DNA of 64,000 bases, taken from positions 14,160,001-14,224,000 of the forward strand of contig CM076954.1 in the NCBI GenBank assembly GCA_039566865.1. Reading direction: 5' to 3'. Each line of letters starts with the position of its first letter. Position 1 is the stretch's first letter. Shown piece by piece: positions 34,501-44,100 of this stretch. Below the pieces are notes generated by a model. That model worked only from the letters and a program-made list of their open reading frames with translations, made no database searches and was not told the origin of the DNA. Source of the DNA: Aurelia coerulea. Its lineage: Eukaryota > Cnidaria > Scyphozoa > Semaeostomeae > Ulmaridae. The position numbers and the translations under genes are program-made.

Positions 34501-37489
34501 ACAATGTATAGTATGTAAGTTGTGCTATGCTGATATGCGCATTGTCGACTCAAATTTGCATACTATCTGCGCCATTTTTATCCTCGTTTGAAAATCCCCT
34601 GCGCACTTTTCAAACTTTCCAATCTGGCACATACCATGTCTATTTTGTGTCGCTTCTCGATATATCTTAGAGTTAAAACAGAATTGGCTTCAAGACAGTT
34701 TCCTCCAACTCTTCTGGTTTCATATCCAAAGAAATCTCAAGAATCTCACACAAATTGTGAGACCTACGGCTCATTTTGGGAGAGCACTGTAACTGACATA
34801 ATGGCGCCCTGGTTTGTCCACACCGTGAAACCCTTTAGTTCTGTAGGCTGTTATTACATATGTGCTTTAGAGGTGAATGAGGTCAAGGATAAGAGAGTTA
34901 AAAGCGGGATTGAAATCAACAATATTTTGAAATAATTTTCATTAAAATTAGAATTTGTTTTGTAACTTTCCGGTCTTCTGGGAAATGAAATAATACTGTT
35001 GTGAAGTGGTGAATGGCTTGACAAGTTTTTGATGTGCTAAAACAATCAATTCTGCCGCGGTCTGACCAGGGCGCTACGGCCTAATTTAGGCATTCAAGAC
35101 ATGTCCGTATTTGTGTGCTTCCAGTATAGTATTACAAAAAGGAAACGGATGATACAGATCTCACTGTGAGGTTTGTAGCATGAGTTGAGAAGCCTATTCA
35201 AGGTGAGTTCCTCTCCAAAACTTCTTTGAACTCGCGGAAAATCTTCGTTTTCTGAAGAGTGGACGGACCAGGGCGATACCGCTCTAGATCCTAAATTTCC
35301 ATCTTTATTTCATTTTAAAATTGTTTACCCAGGGTACAAATTCAGTATAAATACTGTTTTACAATTGGCCCTGCAAAAAATTACTTACAAAATTAAAGAA
35401 TTATATACTACAAAATTTACAATAAAAAGAGCGGAATACGTCAAAATTAAAGATATATTAATTTACAGCGATACACCTCCATATATAAAAGGTTTATTTT
35501 TCATTGATTTTGGACTTGAAGGCATTGATTGAGGGAGCCATCTTTGTATCCAAATCAAGACTGTTCCAGAGACTGGCCCCACGATAAGCAAAGGATTTTT
35601 GGCCATTGCCAGTTCTCAACATGGGTATTGCAAGGTTTGTTTTAGAGTTTCTTAACTCTCTTGGATGTACCTCGGACGATCTCACGAAGAGATCGCTAAG
35701 ATATTGAGGTGCAAGAGAGTTAAGAGATTTGTAAACCATAGAACCTGTTTCTTTATTTATCAGCTTTTGTACAGATGGCCAACCAAGTCTCTGGAGCAAA
35801 GGAGCTGCAGATGCATCGAAAGGGCTATTTGTTACTATTCTGGCTGCTTTATTCTGTAATTTTTGAAGCACGTCTAGCTTTGAAGCACCACAAGAGCCCC
35901 AGACAGAACAACAGTAGCTGAAATGTGGCTCCGTGATGCTTCTATATAAATTTATCAAAGTGTCAGTTTGAACAAAATTTTTTGCATACTTCAATAGGCC
36001 AATAGCTCTGGAGATCTTCTTTTGAACCGCGCTTATATGACTTTCCCAGGTAAGGCAATTATCAATCATGACCCCGAGGTATTTTGTTTCGTTTACCAGG
36101 TTGATTTCCTCGCCCCCTACTTTGAAAGAAGGAAGTGTGCTAAGATTGTTTTTTAGTTTTTTAATTTTTGGCTTTGAACCAATTATCATAGCCTGGGTTT
36201 TAACAACATTAAGGGAAAGCTTATTGCCTTGTAGCCACCTTTCAATGTACGACAGCTCCTCGTTGATTACTAGGTCCAGTTCCTCACTTTTATCAGAAGA
36301 ATACGAAATTGCTGTGTCGTCGGCATACATGGTTGCCTTTGCTTTCTTTAGAGCAAATGGCAAGTCATTTATGTATAGTAGAAAAAGAAGAGGCCCTAGG
36401 CACGATCCCTGTGGCACTCCAATATCAATATTTTCAATGCTAGAAGTTGTGCCATTGACTCTGCAGTACTGCTTCCGATTATCAAGATAAGAACTGAACC
36501 ATTTGTGCGCAAGTCCAGTAATTCCATAAAATTGCATTTTATCTAAGAGTATTTGATGGTCAACCGTGTCGAATGCTTTCTTGAGATCTATAAAAATCAT
36601 CGCAGTATACTTCCCACTGTCTATGTCAATGTACCAATCACTAGTTCCTTTTAGCAGACATGTCACAACCGAATGCAGAGAACGAAATCCTGACTGGTGA
36701 GACGCTAGGTACTTGTGCTTATCTAGGTACTGGTATAACTGATCATATATAACCTTTTCGAAGAGTCTTGAAACGACCGGTAGAACAGAAATAGGCCTGT
36801 AATTTGAACGGTCATCAGGCTTGCCTCCTTTGAAAATAGGGGCCACACGGGCTATTTTCCAACTTTCTGGAAAAGACCCCGAAAATATGGAAAAGTTAAA
36901 AATATCACAGATGGAATTACAAATCACGGGGAATGCAATTTTAAGGAAGTTACTCGCAATGCCATCTGATCCAAACCCAAGTGATTTTTTCATTTTACCC
37001 AGAGCTCTATTAATAGTAGTTATATCTACATGATGAAATTTAAATTCAGTCGGTTGCTCAGTGGATTCATTTATTTTGTACTCTCCACACAAAAGGGGGT
37101 TGGGTTGCTGTGGTATCTTAACACTAAGATTACTTCCCACACTACAGAAAAACTCGTTCATAGACCTGGCGATACCTGAATTCTCACTAATTACCTCTCC
37201 ATCAACATTAAGAGATCCAACGTTGGTTGTCTTCGATCGTTTATTTAGTAAGAGATTGAGCGTTTTCCAAGTTTCTTTAAGATTTCCTTTTTCAAGGGCG
37301 ATCTTTTTGGAGAAGTATTCCCGTTCCATCTTGGTAGGCCCATCATTTTTCCCCCCAGTAAAGTAATAATTTTATTTATTCTTGAATACTTACAAAGGGA
37401 TCATCATGGCTGTAACGACAACAGCAGTACGACTGGACAGCCTTCAGTTTTCTAAAAAATTTCAGTACTTTTGATGCGTTTAGTGCCAT
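16533..37489 (-). CDS. NUBPL: NUBPL (Ind1) orthologue: mitochondrial Fe-S P-loop protein for complex I, 11 exons
   Basis: Exons, minus strand: 37489-37394, 32676-32526, 32035-32001, 31399-31309, 30621-30582, 29936-29879, 28752-28626, 22532-22447, 21125-21011, 18515-18433, 16601-16533. All introns are GT-AG and all phases fit; the sum is 951 bp, 316 aa plus stop (human about 319). Residues 1-32 are basic and hydroxylated with no acids before the end, as for a mitochondrial presequence. The deviant Walker A KGGVGKST is at 73-80, VYGPSIP follows in exon 4, the Mrp signature DMPPGTGD is at 180-187 and the cluster-binding CPKC at 241-244. The family inserts [4Fe-4S] clusters into complex I. The stretch after CPKC ([14 protein letters not shown]) differs from the usual IFG-DGA pattern, and the exon at 22447 has a weak donor (gttcgt). 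The gene is divergent from INPP5E; its introns are full of transposons. Terminal exon ends at a TAG; no AATAAA was seen nearby. Confidence 0.95.
17425..18018. mobile_element. CAGGGTRTCCC-type MITE (Tc1/mariner-like), 594 bp, NUBPL intron 10
   Basis: TA duplication (17423-17424, 18019-18020). The left end CAGGGTATCCCAAATAAATT and the right end (inverse of CAGGGTGTCCCAAAAAATT) extend into inverted arms of about 220 bp, sharing gcaaaagattctcgcc and ccgctggtttcagtc motifs. The two minus-strand frames here (17422-17667 and 17831-18061) are mirror images within these arms. Confidence 0.9.
18590..19215 (+). mobile_element. LINE 3' fragment, NUBPL intron 9
   Basis: Translation from about 18610 gives [16 protein letters not shown] and [14 protein letters not shown]. 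After frame breaks, 18815-19018 gives [18 protein letters not shown]. These match in order the C-terminal end of the LINE at 35494-37329 ([28 protein letters not shown]). 3' end near ttaaaataaatc. Antisense to NUBPL and degenerate. Confidence 0.85.
19980..20065 (-). other. tRNA-like pol III promoter sequence (SINE head or tRNA relic)
   Basis: Read on the minus strand it starts GGTGTTGTGGTGCAGTGGTA, which contains an A box (TGGTGCAGTGG). About 45 bases later there is GGTTCAATAC, close to a B box. The 5' GGTG could pair with a 3' CACC. The anticodon stem is imperfect (TCTG/CAGA with an oversized loop) and the T stem does not close, so this is not an intact tRNA gene. Confidence 0.3.
20294..20503. 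mobile_element. GACAGAGC-type MITE, 210 bp, NUBPL intron 8/9 region
   Basis: The ends are GACAGAGCAGAAACTGCG and its exact inverse (cgcagtttctgctctgtc). The flanking 9-mers gtcattgtg (20285-20293) and gttgttgtg (20504-20512) match at 7 of 9 positions, a decayed 9-bp duplication. The termini are shared with the 3.35-kb foldback element at 58543-61889. Confidence 0.8.
21686..22196. mobile_element. TAGACTTATGAC-type MITE, 511 bp, NUBPL intron 7
   Basis: Inverted repeats of about 55 bp start TAGACTTATGACATTTCGT and include ccctgcgttctttgatttgc. They are flanked by a perfect 9-bp duplication, tatgaggcc (21677-21685, 22197-22205). No coding capacity. It lies about 250 bp from exon 7. Confidence 0.92.
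23097..23335. repeat. Minisatellite, about 60-bp units
   Basis: Roughly four degenerate units share the order ctacctttgtccggcaaatt, then aaaaagaccaga, then ttttcacaaaagcgg. Short frames on both strands here are products of the repeat. Confidence 0.65.
23754..24068. mobile_element. TTAA-target MITE (AGGGGCTC type), 315 bp
   Basis: The ends are AGGGGCTCAGTCGTCAAA and the inverse of AGGGGCTCCGTCGTCAAA, flanked by TTAA on both sides (23750-23753, 24069-24072). TTAA duplication fits piggyBac or Kolobok-type transposases. Located in NUBPL intron 7. Confidence 0.88.
24683..25246. mobile_element. CCGGGTGCGCC MITE, copy 1, 564 bp
   Basis: TA duplication (24681-24682, 25247-25248). The ends are CCGGGTGCGCCAAAATAAAC and its inverse; the arms extend over 200 bp on each side (for example gcagaaagcctgaattagat). 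Tc1/mariner-like by its TA target. Other copies are 29073-29672 and 52704-53579. Confidence 0.92.
25310..27004 (-). repeat. Tandem array of partial NUBPL exon 6 copies with intact splice donors
   Basis: Units of about 178-188 bp each contain the last 94 nt of NUBPL exon 6 ([19 protein letters not shown] through VPVAG), its GT donor and following intron sequence. The exon-like blocks, counting 6 nt more up to an upstream AG, are 25354-25453, 25540-25639, 25726-25825, 25913-26012, 26092-26191, 26272-26371, 26452-26551, 26630-26729 and 26810-26909. A tenth is cut off at 26988-27004 by the transposon at 27006. All nine blocks are open in the NUBPL frame. The first 33 nt of the real exon (28626-28752) are missing from every copy and replaced by unit-specific sequence ending in ccatag. 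Copies 1-3 are more diverged (LPGAGD in place of PPGTGD); copies 5-9 are nearly identical to each other. Confidence 0.95.
27006..28573. mobile_element. TAGACT-type element, 1.57 kb, inside the exon array
   Basis: The ends are TAGACTGATTACAATTCGTC and the inverse of TAGACTTATTACAGTTCGTC, with weaker inverted similarity for about 120 bp (cgctcg, gactcat, gaaaacgagg.acaaaa). Unlike its relatives it has no 9-bp duplication: the left flank ends cccaagcg and the right flank begins gggaacggg, two different phases of the array unit. Frames inside (27748-28083, 28073-28285 and others) show no transposase motif. Confidence 0.8.
29073..29672. mobile_element. CCGGGTGCGCC MITE, copy 2, 600 bp
   Basis: The left end reads CCTGGTGCGCCAAAATAAAC and the right end ...tttattttggtgcacccgg followed by TA. 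Internal arms match copy 1. Located in NUBPL intron 6 upstream of the true exon 6. Confidence 0.85.
30358..30515. repeat. Tandem duplication, two units of about 75-80 bp
   Basis: The sequence gatgtagttgttt...ggacgcattagaggttaatg, through gaatctgtgaaacttt, occurs twice in a row (about 30358-30432 and 30433-30512). The second unit carries a few extra bases. Confidence 0.85.
32942..33213. mobile_element. hAT-like MITE (CAGTGGCGGATTTAG type), second copy
   Basis: An inverted relative of 4235-4547: gatttagggaggcaagtggg at the left, gcgccccttttatgg and gcgcccctcgtcctgac inside, and ccggctggatcc at the right. It is flanked by gtagggt on both sides (32935-32941, 33214-33220), a 7-8 bp duplication. 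It lies in NUBPL intron 1. Confidence 0.8.
33298..33422. repeat. Minisatellite, aaatcacctgc units of 11-12 bp
   Basis: About eleven imperfect copies of the motif caaatcacctg or gaaaccacctg in a row. Confidence 0.85.
34147..35284. mobile_element. GAGTAGCG-CGCCC element, 1.14 kb, TA duplication
   Basis: TA flanks both ends (34145-34146, 35285-35286). The ends are GAGTAGCGCCGCCCTGGTCT and the inverse of GAGCGGTATCGCCCTGGTCC. The subterminal phrase ccctggtytgtccac occurs at both ends and again inside (about 34806, and reversed near 35062). The same plan is seen in 41183-42214. It contains the 221-bp MITE at 34407-34627. Located in NUBPL intron 1. Confidence 0.82.
34407..34627. mobile_element. 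CCAGATTGG MITE, 221 bp, nested
   Basis: The ends are CCAGATTGGAAAGTT and its inverse, flanked by a perfect 8-bp duplication cacatacc (34399-34406, 34628-34635). Inside is a perfect 24-bp palindrome at 34428-34451 (gcgcgggggatt and its mirror). It inserted into the larger element at 34147-35284. Confidence 0.9.
35295..37370 (-). mobile_element. LINE, 5'-truncated, intact reverse transcriptase frame, NUBPL intron 1
   Basis: Minus-strand frame 37329-35494, 611 codons without a stop. It starts in the linker upstream of the reverse transcriptase ([13 protein letters not shown]). It then carries the ordered motifs: [54 protein letters not shown] (motif A), [20 protein letters not shown] (motif B), [10 protein letters not shown] (YADD, motif C) and KYLGVMID. 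The C-terminal thumb and tail end in [13 protein letters not shown]. The N-terminal endonuclease is missing: the element breaks off near 37370, about 20 bp from NUBPL exon 1's donor. The 3' end is near ttaaaatgaaataaagatgg at about 35295-35330. CR1/Jockey-group by motif style. Same transcriptional direction as NUBPL. The complete frame suggests a recent insertion. Confidence 0.93.
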
Positions 37490-38129
37490 GTTTATTTGTT
37501 CAACAAACTTTGAAATTTTTCCACAGCAAAACAACCAGCGTCCGCCATTAGCATAAACCTCGATATGATGAAGAGTTTTAGATTTACTATATTCAGCTAA
37601 TTTGTGATAGATTTATAATCTGTTAGAAATTCAGTTACAGAGTCTCCAGTGCTAATTCAATTCAATGAATATTTTAAGTTCAAAGATTTGTGTAGCAAAC
37701 TAAATCCTGATCTCGCTATCAAAATCCTGTTTCCTTGGATGTGTGAGGAAAGTAAACAGAGGGAATTTTATGAAAGAAAAAGCTGCGGAGAGCTGACAGT
37801 CTCATCAGAAAATCGCGAATTTATCTTATTTCTTTATCATGGATGCCTTCAAGAAGCTGTTTGTGTTTTATTAAGCTGGTTTTTTGTTGTTTGATAGCCA
37901 AGATCGCACCAGTAATCAGACATGGGGAGATTTTATGAGCGCTAAACTTGGTCGTTGAATTTAGGCCAATCAATCTCTTTCTGCATACACATCAACATTC
38001 TGTTTGGTAGTCACTAGGAACGAGTTATGCTGTGGTTATTTATTGGGTTAAAGACGCGATAGGTCGGTTCCTTGGTTCACATCATAGAGCTTTAGCAATG
38101 CATTTTAACCTCATTTACTGCCAGTATGA
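37490..38129. promoter_or_regulatory. Shared upstream region of NUBPL and INPP5E
   Basis: The 640 bp between the two divergent start codons must hold both 5' untranslated regions and the promoters, perhaps one bidirectional promoter. It is free of recognisable transposons, unlike almost every other stretch of this size in the window. I see no convincing TATA box or named transcription-factor site. A frame at 37649-37894 has no known motif. Confidence 0.5.
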
Positions 38130-41100
38130 ATGGTCTACAAGCAGATGATAATGGAGGATCATGACAGTGCTCATAGTACCCCAAGGTCTAGTATTAGCGG
38201 CACCAGCTCCCCAAGATCTGTTGGTAGTGGTGCAAGTAATCCAAGCTCGAGCCAAAATTATTCATTTCAGCAAAGGAAGCTGAAAATACCATCAGACAGA
38301 AAGAAGATGGATGCAGCCATTCTTGAAGCTCCACTTGTGAGACGTGCCGTCCTGCCGGCGCTAGTACCAATTGCAAATAGAACTAGTATTGCTAATGATG
38401 ATACTAGTCATGGTAGTAAACTGAACGTTGACATGCAAAGTAGCTCACCATTATCAGCAGATTATCTTGAAAATCAAAGTATTGTACCTCATCCCCCAAT
38501 GTCAAAGCCAAGGAATGTAACAAGGAAAGGCCCTAGACGCGGAAGTGACACTACTTCAGGGTCAGACAAAGATGAAGTAAATACCCATGATAGCAAAGGT
38601 GCTCGGAGTGGTCCAGGAAGACCAAGAAATGGGATTAGACAAGGTTTTTCAAGGCGTAATAGTGATACTGCATCAACATCAGAGAATGACAAAAGCACAT
38701 ATGATGACAGTCAACATGTCGTGAAAGACCCCAAAATGAATGTTTCTGCTACTGACCCTAGGGAAGATTTGAATAGAAAATCTGATGAAGACTGTTCATT
38801 GATTCATTCTTATGAAGATTATTTACGGCAGGTATCAAAGCACGAAGAAGAAGGCTCTGATGGAGAAACCAAGAAAATATGCAGAAAGAAGCAAACAAAG
38901 ACGGATGGCAATGATAGCTCTGATTCTAGCTCAGACAGTGACTCTTCAAGTTCCAGTGTCTCTGTTAGCAGCTTATCAGGTGATGAAAGTGACCACAATG
39001 ATGAAACATTGATTAAAGAAAAAGATGCTAGTACTTTTGAACCACTCTATAGTTTACCTTTCAAACCAAATAAATCAAAATCTGCAACAAATTCAAAAAT
39101 TACTACAAACAATAACTTAGGTGACAATAATTCATTAGAAACGTTGAAAAATACCAAAGCAATGAAGACTTATGAAACTTTAATGGATGGAGGATTGAGG
39201 ACACAATCAGCTCCTGATTTGAGATCTGGAAAATCATTCAGGACTTTAGATACACTTGGATACATGTGTCCTTTGAAATTGCCCCCTAGATTGCCAGGGA
39301 ACTCAAGACAAAATGTCTCATCTTCTGATCCACAAAGATCGAATTTTAACATAAAATTTAGACCCTTGCCAGATATACCTGTTGATAATTCAGAGGCTCA
39401 AAATTCAAGTAACGATAACATTGACAGTTATGATGATGGAACAATTTATGAAAGTGTCCCAACTAGAAATATGTCCCAGGTCTTAGGCAGCCCTAACAAA
39501 CCTAAGATTTCTTTCAAAGCTGTTGCAGACAGGGTAGTATCTCTGATGCCAAGGTTAACAACAACAGAGGCAAGGAGCAGAGAGGGTGATAGATATATGG
39601 CTGATATTATAAAGTATCTTCCTGACAGAACATTGAGAGTTTATTGTGGAACATGGAATATGAAGGGTATTAAGGTGAGATTCAAGAGAGGTTGATATCT
39701 GCTTCCAAATTCAATAGATCTTAAAGATCCTACACATCTACTGACATACAAACGGACCCTTGCTCTTTGGAGTGTGGGGTATGGCATCCAGTCCAGTCAT
39801 GCATGTAGTCTGGTGTTCTCTTGAAAAGTGGATCCTAAAAATGGAATTGTAAATAGATGTAGCACTTTGTTACTATTCAATGGGTCCTCAAACTGATCTT
39901 GAATTATATACAATTTTCTTGAAAATACATTTGGATACTTTTTGGATGCTTTGGCAATTCAGAGAATATGTTTTGAAAACAATTTTGTTGATAACTTTAA
40001 CCATCTAAAGCTTCAGATTTTAATGCGTTTTGGATTGTTGTTTTGATGCTTTGATTTGCTTGCATGTTTTAATGATATGATTGAAGAACTTCACCATAGT
40101 CTAAATTTATTGTGAATAAAATTCAACGTGTATTTTTCCTAGGTGATGCCGGAGAGCCTTGATGATTACATTCTCCCAAATGAAAGTGTTTTTATTCAAG
40201 ACATCTATGCGATAGGATGCCAAGAAGGAACACCATTCAGGTATCGCAAGACGTTTCATGTTATATTTCATTTGCTTAGTTGTTGTATCTATATGAAGCT
40301 AATTAAGGTAAAACAGTGACAGCGACTTTTAGATCGAATTGTGATTATCTACCTTACATATTTCATTACTTCCAAACCCGGGGGGGTACTTAGTATATTT
40401 GTCCGACGGGGATGTGCCATTTTAAGGGCATCATTTTCACCAATTTTTTCTAGCACAGGGTACCAAAATGAGGCAATTTTTCTAGAGCAGGTTGTCAAAA
40501 CATGTCAAAGGGGAACATTCTGCTAGATCGGGTCGTTTTTCGGTCAAATTTTATGTTTTTAAGTATACTTTTCATCAATTTTTTCTAGAGCAGGTTATCA
40601 TTTTGAGGGAAAATTTTGGAGCAGGGTAAACAAATTTTTCGTGGGAACACCCCCGTACAAATTTAAGTCAAGTACCCCCCCCCCCCCCCCCCTGGGCTTC
40701 CAAATCGTCCACATATTCCCCCTGTTACGATGCACTTCAAGGCCCAGGAACAAGGTAACTCCATACGTTATATCTGAGTATGTTACAGCTGTTGAAAATG
40801 ATAAACCAAGGTAGAAATCAATGGCTAAGTTTTGGGCTTTTAGCCGGCATGGGCAAAAAGTGACGAAAATGGAACTTTCCGAAGCTTGGAAGAACACGGT
40901 CTTGTTTCGAAGCGCAATAAATGTTTAGTTCGCATCGTGAGTTTGGTGTCTGCGAAAACTTACGCTGATCAACAAAGGCTCATATGCAAAGGTTTGTCAC
41001 AAAGTACGTTTATGTTTATGACCATGAGAATTCGCTTCAAGGTGTCAAAAATGGTAATGTTATATGACCGAATAAACGTTGTAATCAAGCACGTAATAAT

Positions 41101-44100
41101 CAAGGGAAGTGTAAATATATTTCTGGGACGAAAGACTGCACTACGGTACACCTGAAAGTGCGTTATTAGCGAGTTCATTATAGAGTGGTGTCGCCCATTA
41201 TGCCCACGTCGTCGCGAAGTTCTGAGTTAGATCCAAAAAGAGCAATTAATGAAAAAACCAAATAGCCAGATTATATCACCAACTAATGGAGAAAAAGATC
41301 ACAGTGTATTGACTTTTTACGTAAACTCTTTATACTGATTTTTTTTAGACGATTTTAAAGAAGGGGGTAAAAACGTCGTTTTCTTCGAGCGTCGCCCATT
41401 ATGGCCGCAGGAGATAGAATGATCACTACCCTCCGGTAAAAAGTTTTAATAAGAAGAACAGGTTTAATTATTGTTCTTTGTTTATCATTTGGTACTTTGA
41501 ACACAAAAATATCAATAAGAATTAACCTAAACTTCGAGTTTTGGCAATTGAAATACATGCTTCGAGTTGTTCTAAATCTTACCTTATCTCTTGTGATTGG
41601 TTGGATGAGTTTTGGCATAGTCTTTAAAATGAAAATAGACCAAATATAATGCTGCGTTTTTTGGGTTTCGATGATTTTACAAGTCAGTAAGTAAGATTTT
41701 AACCCAAATCGGTGTTTTTTTTAAATGAATTTTGTGTTCTAATATTTTGAAGCGATTGGAAACTTCTCTGGTCAACTGACGGGCATAATGGGCGACGAAA
41801 ATAGCAATTAGCAGCACTGAGACTTCATAACCTTAAATCTGAATCAGAAGTCACTTTGCTTTGGTTTCATTGTAGATTTCCTCTCAAGAGACAGGACTTC
41901 TGAAAAATAAAAGCATATTTCAAAAATTTAAACCGTAAGGTGCCGAGCGAACGAAAAAGAAGGAAGGAATGTAAATAGAATCATGAAATTTGCAATACTT
42001 GAAAGAATCAATTGGAGATATGCACAAAGCATCTCGTAGGGTTTCAATGCAAATGAACTGAAACTTCAGTGAAGGTCAAATCGTGATAGAACAGATGTCA
42101 GTGAAGATTTCCCGCGCAATTGCAATTTTATTACTGGTCGTCAGTCCCATGAACTTTAATTTCTCTTGCTAGCCGGCCATAATGGGCGACCGGCCATAAT
42201 GGGCGACGCTACTCTAGTGAGATTATACTTTATTTATTAGAAAAAGTTTCGCTGGAGCCAGGTAGCAGAGGCAGAACTGAGTTCCTCCCAGTAACATTTT
42301 AACGACAAAAACATTTTCAAAACTTCAGAGAAGATTGCCATTTCAGAAGCAAATTTTCGTTATCTTTTGATAGGAAAGAATGGGAAATTCGGTTACAAGA
42401 AACATTAGGACCTACACATGTATTGATGTATTCTGGAAACTTTGGAGTATTGCATCTTTCCATTTTCGTAAGAAGAGAACTTGTTTGGTTTTGCACTGGT
42501 AAGTCTTTATTTGTTTTGAAAATTACATAAATAGGATTTGAATGGAAACACTTCAGAAGAAACTCTCGTGTGTGACCAAACATTTAGAAAACTCAAATAC
42601 TGCAAAATTCCTCCAAAAACATTTCTATTTCGACTAGGAATCTGAAGCGTACTGCCACATGTCTTTTTTCACGTTATAACTCGGTACTACTTGTATAGTA
42701 TACAAACAGAGGCACTGTTTCATTAAACTGGCTATGAAATGTTCACGAAGGCACATGAGATCCCCCACCCATAGCTGCAACTTGAAATTGATAAAGGTGC
42801 TAAGAAACTGTCCGGAAAATTTTGTTTCTCCAAATCTGATGATTTTACGAAACTTCCTGACTGGATCGATTACTTGTACATGGCTAAATTCTGGACATGG
42901 CTTGGTGGTGACATGTAGTAATTCATAATCACTAGCGATAATTTAGGAGTTTTTATAGATAGTGATAATTTTATAAGGTTGTTAGTTGTGAAGATCGATG
43001 TGAACAAGTTTTGCAATGCACCATTCAATAAGAATTGCGTTTGTGTTTCAATGCAGTAATCAGTGTAATTTCTTTCTGGTTGCAGGCATTGAGCAAGATA
43101 CTGTTGCAACAAGAATGGCACACAAGTTCAAAACAAAGGTACAGTAGGGTCAATTTTTGTGGACCATACCAACTAACTACAAGATAAAAAAGTAAATCAT
43201 TCGCACTCAAATTTGAATGTTTCATTTTCATCGGATGAATGTTTACAGAATATTCAAAAAGTGTTCACAAGATTTAGCGTAAAAAGTTTATATTTTGATA
43301 GAGAAAATCCTAGCAATTTTTGCGTACCTTATTGTTAGATACAAATTTTGCTTTATTTTACAGGGTGCCATTGCCGTCTGCTTTAACGTCTTTGGGACAT
43401 CACTGCTCTTCATCAATTCACATTTTGCTTGTAAGTTGAAAATAATACAGTAACTAATGATATCATTTAAAGCCTCAAACGTTTTATTATGAGACATTTA
43501 AATTTTACTTGAAATTGAAATCAGTCAAAATTACTCATCCTCTAATACGTTTGAGACAAGTGAAAGAGGTTTATCTGACAAGTGGGTGTTGCTCGTTTCG
43601 TCGAAGCATCAACAAGGACAGATTTTGTAATGCAATAGCATCAGTTTCTTTTGATTGAGACCGCAATTCAAAGCGAGTAGTGACTGCAGACAAAGGAAAT
43701 TCTCTCAAACAATAATTCAAACCAAGCAAAGCCGCAAAAGTTTCCCTGAAACCAAGATGGCAAAGTGTTGTCTTGTGCATGCAAAAGGTGGTTTTTAAGA
43801 GAATTCACGAGTTTATAACGAAAGACGAAGGATACATCTGAAAATTTGCCTGGCGGATTTTTTCGTCTTATTCAGAAGTCGAGCAGAATTCATGGCAATT
43901 CTAACACATTCAGGGCTTAAATGAAGCAAACTACTCAGCTCCTGAATCAAATCAACAAAATGCACCAGGCAGATCTTTAGATTTATCCTTCTTCTTTCCT
44001 CCTAAACTCATGATTTCCCTTAAAAAGCCACCTTTCGTGTGCACAAGGCGTCAGTTGACCCTCGAGTTGACCGACTAATTTCACGGTGACCCTTGCGGCT

